From Desulfobacterales bacterium (lineage in GTDB: Bacteria > Desulfobacterota > Desulfobacteria > Desulfobacterales > JASFBJ01), in the NCBI GenBank assembly GCA_030149585.1, contig JASFBJ010000014.1, forward strand, positions 1-23,128: a stretch of DNA of 23,128 nt. Direction: 5' to 3'. Position 1 is the first letter of the stretch; each line of letters begins with the position of its first letter. Positions 7,313 through 14,729 of the stretch are shown here, piece after piece. The notes below the pieces were generated by a model that was given only the letters and a program-made list of their open reading frames with translations, was not told the origin of the DNA and did not search any database. The translations under genes were made by a program, and so were the position numbers.

Positions 7313-9430
7313 TTAATATTTAATAAATCTGATTAAACGTTTGAGGTATCTGAAATAATGGTCTGAATATTTTGGATCCAGCACCCAGAGATTATATTCC
7401 TTTTTATAATCCAGCCCTAATTGTTGGGCTTTTTTTTCAGGGAAAAAAAGAACAGGCATTTTTTCCTGTTTTAGTTTAGCTAATATAATTTTAAATACGG
7501 TTTTTATAATCTGGTTTGTAACATCTGTAATGTTAATGGCAAAAACCGTAATTGAATTGGTAAGCTCTGAAAAATTCAAACCCAGATCAGATAAATTAAT
7601 CATAAAAATCATATGAAGTCTGTTCTTTTGTTTAAGCGAGAAAAAAAGCCGTTTTCTGGTAAAGCCAAGCTCCTCATATTCTTTTGCAAGCTCATTAATT
7701 TCAAATTGACCGGAAGTTAACGAAAGCCCTTCAAGCATTAATCCACCTGAGATTGATTCATAAAAACTGTGCAAGTCCATAAAATCTTCCTCAGAGGTTT
7801 TTTTTATCTGAAAGGTTGCAGGAAGTTCAGCAGGCATCCGTTTATCAATATAAGCATAGGTATACGCAAATTTATCAATGGAACAACCTTTCAAATCGTT
7901 AATATTTCTAGCGACCCCTCCAAACACCTGATTGGGGAATTTATTATCAGGTCGGAAATAACAAAAAAGCCAATCCATGTTCAAAGAGTAGAGCTGGTAG
8001 GAATCATTGACAAACCGCCCCAGCTGGTTAAGAACCGTAAGCCCGCCCCGATTATATGGAGATTGTATGGCTGCATGATGATGAATCAGCCAGGATTTTT
8101 CATAGAACCGGATCATTGATATATGAGCCTGGATCTGATCCCTTTCCTGAAAGATAAAATATCTGGCAATACCGGATGCCTGCGAATAAAGCTTTTTCAG
8201 GGTTCTTTTAAATTCATCTTTATTTTCCTGAAGAAAGTTATATTTTTGGGGATAAATAAATCCTGTAGTAAAGAAAAAATTCCATAAGGCATCAGGGTTA
8301 ACCTGGTTTGTCATATATGTGTCAGGATCAGAGAGCTGATTTATCAGGTTTACAAGCAAAGCATGTTCTTGTGGCTTCATATCAAGGATTGCAAGACCGC
8401 ATTTCAAATAATTAATATGCTTTTTTTTCCCGTCTGGATTACTATAAACAACCTGAGCAATGCAGCTAAAAGAGGCATTATCTGCAAAAATAATTTTAAG
8501 ATCCTGAATAATTAAACCAGGTAAAAAAATTGTTTCCTTTTCATCCTCAAGTACGGAAAAACCACAACCAGACAGGTCAATAATTGTTCGGTTAACAGGC
8601 TGCCTGGTTAAAGGATGAATAAAATAAATAACGGGAGAGGGTACTATCTTTTCCCTGGTACAACGAAATTCTTTTGGTTTAAACCGTTTTATCCGGCGAT
8701 GTAATGGCGCTAACACATAGTTTCTAATAATCCTGCCGGAACCCTGTTTAATAATACGGCAGTCTCCAGTATAAAGCGTTTCATCATTCTGGTAGAAAAT
8801 TAAATTTACAGGTGCTGTGCTGTCGATCCATTGAAATGTCTGAGGCGGCCTGGTCATTACCTCCACCTTAAAGGTCAACGCGTTAAATTCAATCAGTTTG
8901 CCATAAAAAAGAGCACTGTTTTGAAAAAAATAAACATTGGTATCTTTAACAGGATAGCGGTGTGTTTTGCGAACACTTGTGGTCTGACAGAAATCCGGCA
9001 GTTCAATTATAATTTTTTTGGAGTTCAGTGTAATAATTTGAGGTTTAAATTGCAAAAACTGTTGTCCACTGGAGATAATAAATTTCTTTATCTTATAATT
9101 TTCCAGTTTTTCAGCAATACCGTCCCTTAAAACCCAGATACATTCCAGATGGTCATCTTTATATGGTTGAGGTTTTGCCGATAATAACACCTTTCGATCA
9201 TATTGAATATGCTTAAGTTCAACGGAAATCGTACCATCTGTAAAATGGATATGGTTGATTATATTAATCAGCGTATTTTTTGTGATTATTTTTGGTGTTG
9301 GCTGTTTATATTTTCGGATAGCAGGTGTTTTGGCAAGAATATGTTGTTTTTCAGCTTTATTAACAGCAGTATTTTTATTGACCGAGGAAATGATTGCAGG
9401 GGACTCGGAATTAAGGGGAATTTTAGCCAT
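7313..9430 (-). CDS. PilZ-domain protein with large uncharacterised, possibly GNAT-like, C-terminal half
   Basis: This 705-residue protein is probably a c-di-GMP receptor. Numbering is from the ATG at 9430. That start is preferred over a TTG at 9439 because AAGG lies about 9 nt upstream of it. The first 45 residues are low-complexity. A first PilZ-like region has an RxxxR motif (R154-R158, RKTHR) but no clear DxSxxG. A second region has R256-C-T-R259 and the hallmark DLSGCG at 285-290, with a proline and beta-rich stretch to about 360. From about 380 to the end is a soluble alpha/beta region, including FNQVFGG-like and MLEGLSL stretches, that faintly suggests an acyltransferase (GNAT) fold. 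That assignment is weak. The gene heads an operon with the HD-GYP phosphodiesterase, so the pair may make and read one c-di-GMP signal pool. It has no membrane segment or signal peptide. Confidence 0.75.
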   Translation of the reverse strand: MAKIPLNSESPAIISSVNKNTAVNKAEKQHILAKTPAIRKYKQPTPKIITKNTLINIINHIHFTDGTISVELKHIQYDRKVLLSAKPQPYKDDHLECIWVLRDGIAEKLENYKIKKFIISSGQQFLQFKPQIITLNSKKIIIELPDFCQTTSVRKTHRYPVKDTNVYFFQNSALFYGKLIEFNALTFKVEVMTRPPQTFQWIDSTAPVNLIFYQNDETLYTGDCRIIKQGSGRIIRNYVLAPLHRRIKRFKPKEFRCTREKIVPSPVIYFIHPLTRQPVNRTIIDLSGCGFSVLEDEKETIFLPGLIIQDLKIIFADNASFSCIAQVVYSNPDGKKKHINYLKCGLAILDMKPQEHALLVNLINQLSDPDTYMTNQVNPDALWNFFFTTGFIYPQKYNFLQENKDEFKRTLKKLYSQASGIARYFIFQERDQIQAHISMIRFYEKSWLIHHHAAIQSPYNRGGLTVLNQLGRFVNDSYQLYSLNMDWLFCYFRPDNKFPNQVFGGVARNINDLKGCSIDKFAYTYAYIDKRMPAELPATFQIKKTSEEDFMDLHSFYESISGGLMLEGLSLTSGQFEINELAKEYEELGFTRKRLFFSLKQKNRLHMIFMINLSDLGLNFSELTNSITVFAINITDVTNQIIKTVFKIILAKLKQEKMPVLFFPEKKAQQLGLDYKKEYNLWVLDPKYSDHYFRYLKRLIRFIKY

Positions 9431-9598
9431 TTTTTTCAACCTTGCATATACAATTCAATTCAAAAAAAAACCAACAATGCGTTCAACGCCGGGCGAAAAT
9501 AATTTTGGACTGTGAATAGAGTAATTATAATACTGTCTGCTGTTTATTTTTAAAGGATAATTGAAAAATGAAAAAAAATAAATAAAAAACTTGTTTAG

Positions 9599-9642
9599 TA
9601 ACAGATTATCTGTTATTTGCCTCTAATTCGTTATTAACGAAT
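9599..9642. promoter_or_regulatory. Pair of perfect 17-bp palindromes, possible operator
   Basis: TAACAGATTATCTGTTA (9599-9615) and ATTCGTTATTAACGAAT (9626-9642) are both perfect inverted repeats around a single central base. Their centres are 27 bp apart. The half-sites TAACAGAT and TAACGAAT agree at 6 of 8 positions. The pair lies about 170-210 bp upstream of the PilZ start. The symmetry is directly visible; a regulatory role is inferred. Confidence 0.4.
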
Positions 9643-9723
9643 AATTATTTTAATAAAATCAGCTATTTTATTCTTTGGTTTATTATCTGGTTTTTTGTTC
9701 GGCAGAAAAATTAAAAATTTAAT

Positions 9724-9796
9724 ATGCCCGGTCTGATCTGAGTTTTCGTGTGAGTAAATATGGCCTCCCACTGCTCTCTACCGGGCATTTTTTTTG
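9724..9796. terminator. Stem-loop with T-tract downstream of moaA; terminator or small structured RNA
   Basis: ATGCCCGGT (9724-9732) pairs perfectly with ACCGGGCAT (9780-9788). A T run on the plus strand follows (9788-9795). The 47-nt interior holds a second hairpin, GTGTGAG (9748-9754) against CTCCCAC (9765-9771) with one mismatch. Read leftward it lies 43 nt after the moaA stop and is followed by a U-rich stretch, so it could end the moaA transcript. Read rightward it has a perfect terminator tail but no gene before it. Confidence 0.4.
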
Positions 9797-9831
9797 CCTT
9801 GTTCTTCTATAGAGCGCGCGGGAACCGTTTT

Positions 9832-10866
9832 TTATCCTCCAATTCCTGTCATCTGCTGTTTTATTTTGCTGGTTTGGCCAGGGCTTATGGTGTGCTGAAT
9901 GCCCTTATGGCGGACGGCTTTGAAAAAAATTGACGCCAGTTGAGCATCTGTGCCCCCCCCTCTTAGAACAATTTTTATATCCTCTTCATGGTCTGAAAGC
10001 AGGCAGGCTCTCAAACGACCAGCAGCAGTTAATCTCAACCTGTTACAAGTAGAACAAAAATGATGACTTAAAGCGCTGATAAAACCGATTTCACCAGGGG
10101 CGTTTAAGAATTTATAACGCTCAGCCGGACCGTCCTGACTGGTTTTAATATTTAACGGAATCAGCTTACCGATTTGTCCAAGGCGCTCTTTTATTTCCGG
10201 AGTTAAAAGATGCCTGGTGCTGTCCACCTGGGAATTTCCAATTGGCATATATTCAATAAATCTGATATGGAACGGATATACTAAAGATAATTTGCCGAAT
10301 TCAATCAGCTCGTCTTCATTAATACCCTTTAATGCCACTACATTAATTTTTATTGGGCCAAAACCTTTGAGATGAGCCTGTTGAATGCTATGCCATACTT
10401 TATCAAACTTATCATAGCCGGTTATTTGTATAAATTTTTTACGATTCAGGGTGTCCAGACTGATGTTGAGCCGTTTTATACCGGCATTTTTTATCTCATC
10501 CAGGTGGTCTGCCAGCAAAATTCCATTGGTGGTCAGACAAACATCCCTTAATTTTTCGATTTGAGTTACCCGCGCTAAAAAATCATAGACCCCTTTACGA
10601 ACCAGTGGTTCCCCTCCGGTGATTCGAACTTTGGTTATTCCCAAACCAACACCAATTTTTATGATTCGCAAAATCTCTTCATAGGTTAATACATCTTCGT
10701 GCTTTAATTTTGGAATTTTATCAAGGGGAGAACAATAAATACATCTCAGGTTACACCAGTCGGTAATTGAAACCCGCAGGTAATTAATGTGGCGATTGAA
10801 GCGGTCAATCATTATTTGGTCCGGCATTATTTGTTCCGGCATTATTCGTTCCGGTTGAATCAACAT
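9832..10866 (-). CDS. moaA: GTP 3',8-cyclase (molybdenum cofactor biosynthesis)
   Basis: MoaA is the radical-SAM enzyme that, with MoaC, converts GTP to cyclic pyranopterin monophosphate, the first step of molybdopterin synthesis. Numbering from the ATG at 10866 gives 344 residues. The radical-SAM cluster is C38/C42/C45 in CNLRCIYC, GGEP is at 84-87, the second [4Fe-4S] cluster is C271/C274/C288, and the C-terminal Gly-Gly tail (GIGG) is present. The frame extends upstream to 10977, but that overlaps gpgS. ATG 10866 follows the gpgS stop by 1 nt. Three further in-frame ATGs (10842, 10827, 10812) lie in a 15-bp tandem repeat, and family homology begins only at MIDRFNRH (10812), so the true start is uncertain. 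A run of eight G residues lies inside the gene (C run at 9953-9960 on the plus strand). Confidence 0.95.
   Translation of the reverse strand: MLIQPERIMPEQIMPDQIMIDRFNRHINYLRVSITDWCNLRCIYCSPLDKIPKLKHEDVLTYEEILRIIKIGVGLGITKVRITGGEPLVRKGVYDFLARVTQIEKLRDVCLTTNGILLADHLDEIKNAGIKRLNISLDTLNRKKFIQITGYDKFDKVWHSIQQAHLKGFGPIKINVVALKGINEDELIEFGKLSLVYPFHIRFIEYMPIGNSQVDSTRHLLTPEIKERLGQIGKLIPLNIKTSQDGPAERYKFLNAPGEIGFISALSHHFCSTCNRLRLTAAGRLRACLLSDHEEDIKIVLRGGGTDAQLASIFFKAVRHKGIQHTISPGQTSKIKQQMTGIGG
10810..10854 (-). repeat. Three tandem 15-bp repeats, each ending in an in-frame ATG, at the moaA start
   Basis: On the coding strand the copies are CCGGAACGAATAATG (10854-10840), CCGGAACAAATAATG (10839-10825) and CCGGACCAAATAATG (10824-10810). 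Each encodes P-[ED]-[RQ]-I-M, and each supplies a possible start codon for MoaA. Confidence 0.9.
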
Positions 10867-10867
10867 C

Positions 10868-11848
10868 TCATTTAGGTGTAATATTGAATTTTTCACGATA
10901 TTTGGGATTATCGATAATTGGAGGTCTTTCAAAGCCCTTATAATCGAAAATATCCGGTTTAAATTCATTTTTGACAAGATTATACTGAATCATTTCATCA
11001 AAAAGATCGTCTTTAAGTTTTATTTTGTCAAACTTGATTTCGCGATTGATAAATGTTTTTATAATTGCAAATGACATTTTACCCAGAGCTTTAGTACTCT
11101 GATTTCGATGAACCCGTTTTTCAAGATCCACCTGAGACATAACATCCAGTCCCCACTTATTATAGATATCCAGAATCATGCTGGTTTCAATTCCATATCC
11201 AATTGGAAAGTGAATTTTTTCAAAAATTTGACGGAAACCAGCGTATTCACCGGACAGGGGTTGTAAAATTTGAGTAAGTTCCGGAAAAAAAAGAGAAAAC
11301 AGGGGTCTGATTACCAGTTCAGTGACACGGCCTCCACCAGTTGGCCGAATTTTACTTTTGCCGATAGCTATCGGCCGATCATAAAATGCTTTACAAAATT
11401 TAATCTTGTCGGACATGATTAAAGGGCCGATAAGTCCGTAAACAAAGCGATGGTGAATATTTTTTATGTCTGCATCCAGATAGATAATGATATCGCCCTT
11501 TGTGATATATAAAGCTTTCCAGAGGTTTTCGCCTTTGCCCTTATAATTGTCAAGCTCCGGTAAAATATCATCGGCCTTATATACATCAGCACCAAAACTT
11601 CTGGCTATATCTCTGGTTTTGTCGGTTGAACCGGAATCCACTACCACTATTTCGTCGAGCAGGGGATAACGGGTCATTAACTCAGACTTGATAATTACAA
11701 TCTCTTTTGCAATAGTTCTTTCCTCATTTAGAGTCGGCAGGCATAAAGAGATAGATAATTTTTTTTTCTGTTTCATTTCTACCAGTTGAATAAGATCATT
11801 AAACTTTGAGTAATGAAAGGTGTTGTTTTTAAGCCAGCTGTTATTCAT
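10868..11848 (-). CDS. gpgS: Glucosyl-3-phosphoglycerate synthase, GT81-type
   Basis: This GT-A glycosyltransferase joins glucose from a nucleotide sugar to 3-phosphoglycerate, giving the precursor of the compatible solute glucosylglycerate. The 326-residue protein shows SLCLPTLNEE (34-43), VVVDSGSTD (68-76), the metal-binding DAD (125-127), and the family blocks GGGRVTEL (171-178) and PLSGEYAG (197-204), with GYGIE further on. A TTG-started extension to 11866 is possible. The ATG at 11848 is preferred because GGAG sits 6 nt upstream and the codon overlaps the peptidase stop by 8 nt, which suggests translational coupling. No gene for the matching phosphatase (GpgP) is in the window. A mannosyl-3-phosphoglycerate synthase is a less likely alternative. 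Confidence 0.88.
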   Translation of the reverse strand: MNNSWLKNNTFHYSKFNDLIQLVEMKQKKKLSISLCLPTLNEERTIAKEIVIIKSELMTRYPLLDEIVVVDSGSTDKTRDIARSFGADVYKADDILPELDNYKGKGENLWKALYITKGDIIIYLDADIKNIHHRFVYGLIGPLIMSDKIKFCKAFYDRPIAIGKSKIRPTGGGRVTELVIRPLFSLFFPELTQILQPLSGEYAGFRQIFEKIHFPIGYGIETSMILDIYNKWGLDVMSQVDLEKRVHRNQSTKALGKMSFAIIKTFINREIKFDKIKLKDDLFDEMIQYNLVKNEFKPDIFDYKGFERPPIIDNPKYREKFNITPK

Positions 11849-12998
11849 CACAAACTCCGTTGTCAATGGCCATAATTACGCCGATGATCTGTGCTATTCC
11901 TTTAAACATGGGATGAATATACATTAAGCTTCTTTTAGAATGGTTGTTTTCGCCATGGGTAATTCCTAAGGTTATAGCTGGAATGCCGTGAGCCAAAAAT
12001 ATGGAAAGTTCGGATTCACTTGATTGGCTGACAGGTGTCAGCCCAAGTTTTTTCATAATCATACCGGCATTCTTTACCAGTGGATGGTTAAATTTCAAGC
12101 GTGAGGCCGTGACATTACTAATGGTGTGAAAGTCAAGGTCGATTTCATACTCATGGCTTAAACCATCCACAATATCCATAATTTCCTGGTAAATTGAGCG
12201 TACCATTTTATCACTGTCGCTGCGTATTTCAAGCCCGAGAATTGCTTCATAGGCATTTTCACCATGTTTTAGGCCTCCTGCAATATTTCCAATTATAATG
12301 TTGGAGCGAGGCTTTTGAGGCAGGCGCAGCATAAGGATTTCATTGATTATTTCATTTAAAACTAAAATTGCATTTTTATTTGAACTATGTTTTTTTTTGT
12401 TGGCAGGTGAAATTTTGCACTCAATATCACCCCTGATCATACTATCTGAAAAATAGTTCAGTCTGCCCAATTCACAACCTTCAATGCAGACAGCAGCTCT
12501 TATGGGCGTGGACCAGGTTTTTAGCAGGTGACGGATTCCCCTTAAATTTCCCCTGCCAATGGACTGGATAACGCCGGCTAAAACAATATCTGATTCAAAT
12601 TTAAGATCAAGCTGGCGAAATATTTCAGGCAAAGAGGCAAGAACCCCAACCCCTGCTGAATTATCAAGTATTCCAGCCCCTGATATACTGTCCTTGTTGA
12701 CCGTATAATTATGATCAATGTCTTTCGAAAATATAGTATCCATATGGGCGGTAATAAAAATTGGTGGCCTTGTTCGCGAAGTACCCCTGATAATCCCTAT
12801 TGGGTTACGATAGCCATCTGTTGTACACTCATCCACCTGAAAATCGGCCAGGCGTTCTAAAAAAAGCTTGGTTCGCTGCTTTTCCTGAAAGGTTGGAGAC
12901 GGGATTTGTCCCAATAGCAGAATATTGGTAACTATTATCTCCATCATAGCTTCTATTTTTTTTTCAAAGGATGGAATTTTGTCAAGGCTGTCAGCCAT
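11841..12998 (-). CDS. M20-family metallopeptidase-like protein lacking the catalytic Glu pair
   Basis: The 385-residue protein has the layout of M20 (PepT / carboxypeptidase G2-like) zinc peptidases: a catalytic domain split by a dimerisation domain (about 185-295, with H204 and a following NA). Metal-ligand positions that can be seen are H85 and D87 in AHMDT, bridging D112 in GILDNSAG, E173 in CIEGCE and H353 in GENNHS. The position that normally carries the catalytic base and a metal ligand (Glu-Glu) reads Q145-S146 in GVIQSIGRG. The spacing from D112 (33 residues) fits the family pattern, so the loss looks real. It may be inactive or have another role. It is the first gene of an operon with gpgS and moaA. 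Upstream, AGGA precedes the ATG and a leftward TATAAT lies at 13029-13024 without a good -35. Confidence 0.8.
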   Translation of the reverse strand: MADSLDKIPSFEKKIEAMMEIIVTNILLLGQIPSPTFQEKQRTKLFLERLADFQVDECTTDGYRNPIGIIRGTSRTRPPIFITAHMDTIFSKDIDHNYTVNKDSISGAGILDNSAGVGVLASLPEIFRQLDLKFESDIVLAGVIQSIGRGNLRGIRHLLKTWSTPIRAAVCIEGCELGRLNYFSDSMIRGDIECKISPANKKKHSSNKNAILVLNEIINEILMLRLPQKPRSNIIIGNIAGGLKHGENAYEAILGLEIRSDSDKMVRSIYQEIMDIVDGLSHEYEIDLDFHTISNVTASRLKFNHPLVKNAGMIMKKLGLTPVSQSSESELSIFLAHGIPAITLGITHGENNHSKRSLMYIHPMFKGIAQIIGVIMAIDNGVCDE

Positions 12999-13160
12999 AA
13001 AGAATATCCTGGGATGTTGTCTGATTATAATCCGGTCAGCGTATTACCTGCCTATCTAAAATAACCGGCTCAAACAGCAGGCAATAAAGAAAAGCAGAAA
13101 TATTGCATGCCCCCGATTTATGAGAATCTAAATATAATTATTGGATAATACAACAAAGAA

Positions 13161-13196
13161 CCTTGCCTGGTCAACAAATTAATAATCTCGGCAAGG
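13161..13196 (-). terminator. Possible terminator after the nickel/cobalt transport operon
   Basis: CCTTGCC (13161-13167) pairs with GGCAAGG (13190-13196), leaving a 22-nt AT-rich loop, 13 nt downstream of the cbiO stop. The leftward tail (TTCTTTGTTGT) is only moderately U-rich, so the call is tentative. Confidence 0.35.
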
Positions 13197-13209
13197 CAAA
13201 ATAATAATA

Positions 13210-13932
13210 TTAATGCAGGTGAGTATGAAAATGCCGATGTAATATAAGCTTAGTAGAAATTTTCCCATTTTCCATTGAATAGATGGAATTTGACAGTTTA
13301 TTAAGAAAATGATGATCATGTGAAATTAAAATATAGGAAATGTCAAGCTTTGCAATAAGGTCGATCAGCAGGGCTTTGGTTGCCTTATCAAGGCCGGTGC
13401 CCGGTTCATCAAGCAAAAGGATTTCAGGCTTCATGGCCATGACCGTTGCCAAAGAAACCAGTCTTTTTTCACCACCCGATAATTTGTGGGTGATTCTGTT
13501 TTCAAAATTATTCAAGCCAAGTGTGGCCAGTGTTTCAATTGATATCTTTTTGGCCTGAGCCGGAGTTTTGCCCTGGTTTAGCGGACCAAAGGCCACATCT
13601 TCCAATACAGTAGGACTAAATAATTGATCGTCGGCATCCTGGAAAAGAAGGCCTATTCGACGCCTAATTAATTTAAAATCATTTTCGCTGCTGACTGGCT
13701 TTCCGAAAATATGGATTTGACCGGCACCTGGTTTTAATAGACCCATAATAAGATAAAAAAGTGTGGTCTTGCCGCTGCCGTTGGGCGCCATCAGACCGAT
13801 TCTGTCATTGCGGTATAGTTTTAAATCAAGCTTGTTAATGATATTTGCAGGGCTGCCGGGATATCTAAAGGTTATTCCATCAAGATTTATAAGCAGCCTG
13901 CTCTGGTTATTGGACTGTGTGTGAGTTTCCAT
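13210..13932 (-). CDS. cbiO: ECF-type nickel/cobalt transporter ATPase (CbiO/NikO)
   Basis: This 240-residue ABC ATPase energises an energy-coupling-factor metal importer at the inner face of the membrane. Walker A is APNGSGKTT (49-57, with Ala in place of the usual first Gly). The Q-loop is Q98 in LFQDADDQLF, which is typical of CbiO-type proteins. The ABC signature is LSGGEKR (151-157), Walker B ends in LLLDEPGTGLD (172-182), and the switch His is H205. The C-terminus is His-rich (HRHFHTHLH, five His in nine residues), which fits metal binding but is not a family requirement. It follows cbiQ after 47 nt. Nickel versus cobalt cannot be told from the sequence; the NikL-like partner favours nickel. 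Confidence 0.92.
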   Translation of the reverse strand: METHTQSNNQSRLLINLDGITFRYPGSPANIINKLDLKLYRNDRIGLMAPNGSGKTTLFYLIMGLLKPGAGQIHIFGKPVSSENDFKLIRRRIGLLFQDADDQLFSPTVLEDVAFGPLNQGKTPAQAKKISIETLATLGLNNFENRITHKLSGGEKRLVSLATVMAMKPEILLLDEPGTGLDKATKALLIDLIAKLDISYILISHDHHFLNKLSNSIYSMENGKISTKLILHRHFHTHLH

Positions 13933-13979
13933 ATAAATTTCTAAAATCCTTTATTCTACATCTTTGCATTAATTTCACA

Positions 13980-14729
13980 TCAGTGGAGTTCCAAAATAAT
14001 CAGGGCAAGCGTAATAATAGTCATAAAACAGGCAAAAATCCAGTTTGAGCTGGATACTGAAAAATCGTACAGGCTGTAAAATCGGCCTTCAAATCCTCGG
14101 CAAAGCATTGCCTGGTGCACTCTTTCAGCTCTGATTGAAGCACGAACAAAAAGCATGCCGATTAAATAAGCATATGTTTTATAGGTATGCATATTGGTTT
14201 TGGGACGAAACCCGCGAATTTTAATCGCATTCCAAAGACGCTGATATTCATTTTCAATTACAAAAAGATAACGGTAGGTCATCATAAAAAGATGTATAAA
14301 TTTATCAGACAGGTGTAAACAGTTCAAAGCGTGCCCCAGGGTAATAATCGTCATGGTTGCCATAAGGGGCATGAAAGCCAGCAGAATTGCAAGAGTTTTA
14401 ATGGTAATTCGGGTAGCCAGCATGACTCCAGGGTGAGTAATCGTTAATGGCCCGACCTGATAAAGTTGTTCACCTTCAAAAGTCAAAGGCAGTATCAGCC
14501 AGATAAATAATAGAAACCAGGCAACAACTGCCAGTCGTTTAGCTATTTCCCACAAATCCAATTCAGCCAGATAAACAAGTAAAATCGAAACGCAAAGTGC
14601 GATGGCGAGCACCAAAATTTTGTTTGAAAGCGCAATAACCAGGGTATAGAATATTGCTGCGATAATTTTGAACCGGGGATCAAGGAGATGTATCCTTGAA
14701 TTTCCCATGGCAAAGGGTTCTTGAATCAT
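13980..14729 (-). CDS. cbiQ: ECF-type nickel/cobalt transporter transmembrane T-component (CbiQ/NikQ)
   Basis: This 249-residue integral membrane protein couples ATP hydrolysis to the substrate-binding S-component. Several hydrophobic helices are evident (about 22-52, 66-84, 105-132, 143-158 and 230-247). Two conserved cytoplasmic coupling motifs are present: AIKIRGF (168-174) and AMLCRGF (207-213), matching the A-R-G signatures that contact the ATPase. Its ATG overlaps the stop of the preceding NikL-like gene by 4 bp (ATGA, 14726-14729), so the two are translationally coupled. Confidence 0.92.
   Translation of the reverse strand: MIQEPFAMGNSRIHLLDPRFKIIAAIFYTLVIALSNKILVLAIALCVSILLVYLAELDLWEIAKRLAVVAWFLLFIWLILPLTFEGEQLYQVGPLTITHPGVMLATRITIKTLAILLAFMPLMATMTIITLGHALNCLHLSDKFIHLFMMTYRYLFVIENEYQRLWNAIKIRGFRPKTNMHTYKTYAYLIGMLFVRASIRAERVHQAMLCRGFEGRFYSLYDFSVSSSNWIFACFMTIITLALIILELH

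Larger units (their letters stand above)
9431..9831. other. Intergenic region between the PilZ operon and moaA
   Basis: No gene was found here. The region is very AT-rich and lies upstream of the leftward PilZ operon and downstream of leftward moaA. A leftward TATAAT is visible at 9529-9524, but no convincing -35 box accompanies it. GCGTTCAACGC at 9479-9489 is a small palindrome in the PilZ leader. Two perfect 17-bp palindromes (9599-9642) and a large stem-loop (9724-9796) are listed separately. Confidence 0.6.

Noticed and set aside
7769..9502. Plus-strand open frames opposite the PilZ gene
   Set aside because: They lack ribosome binding sites and family similarity and are antisense shadows of a long, well-supported gene.
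9431..9831. c-di-GMP riboswitch upstream of the PilZ operon
   Set aside because: Neither strand shows the conserved GEMM-I core or its two-helix layout.
10867..10977. N-terminal extension of moaA from 10977
   Set aside because: It lies wholly within gpgS in another frame and has no MoaA homology.
11849..11866. TTG start of gpgS at 11866
   Set aside because: The ATG at 11848 has GGAG at ideal spacing, and that GGAG would lie inside the longer form.
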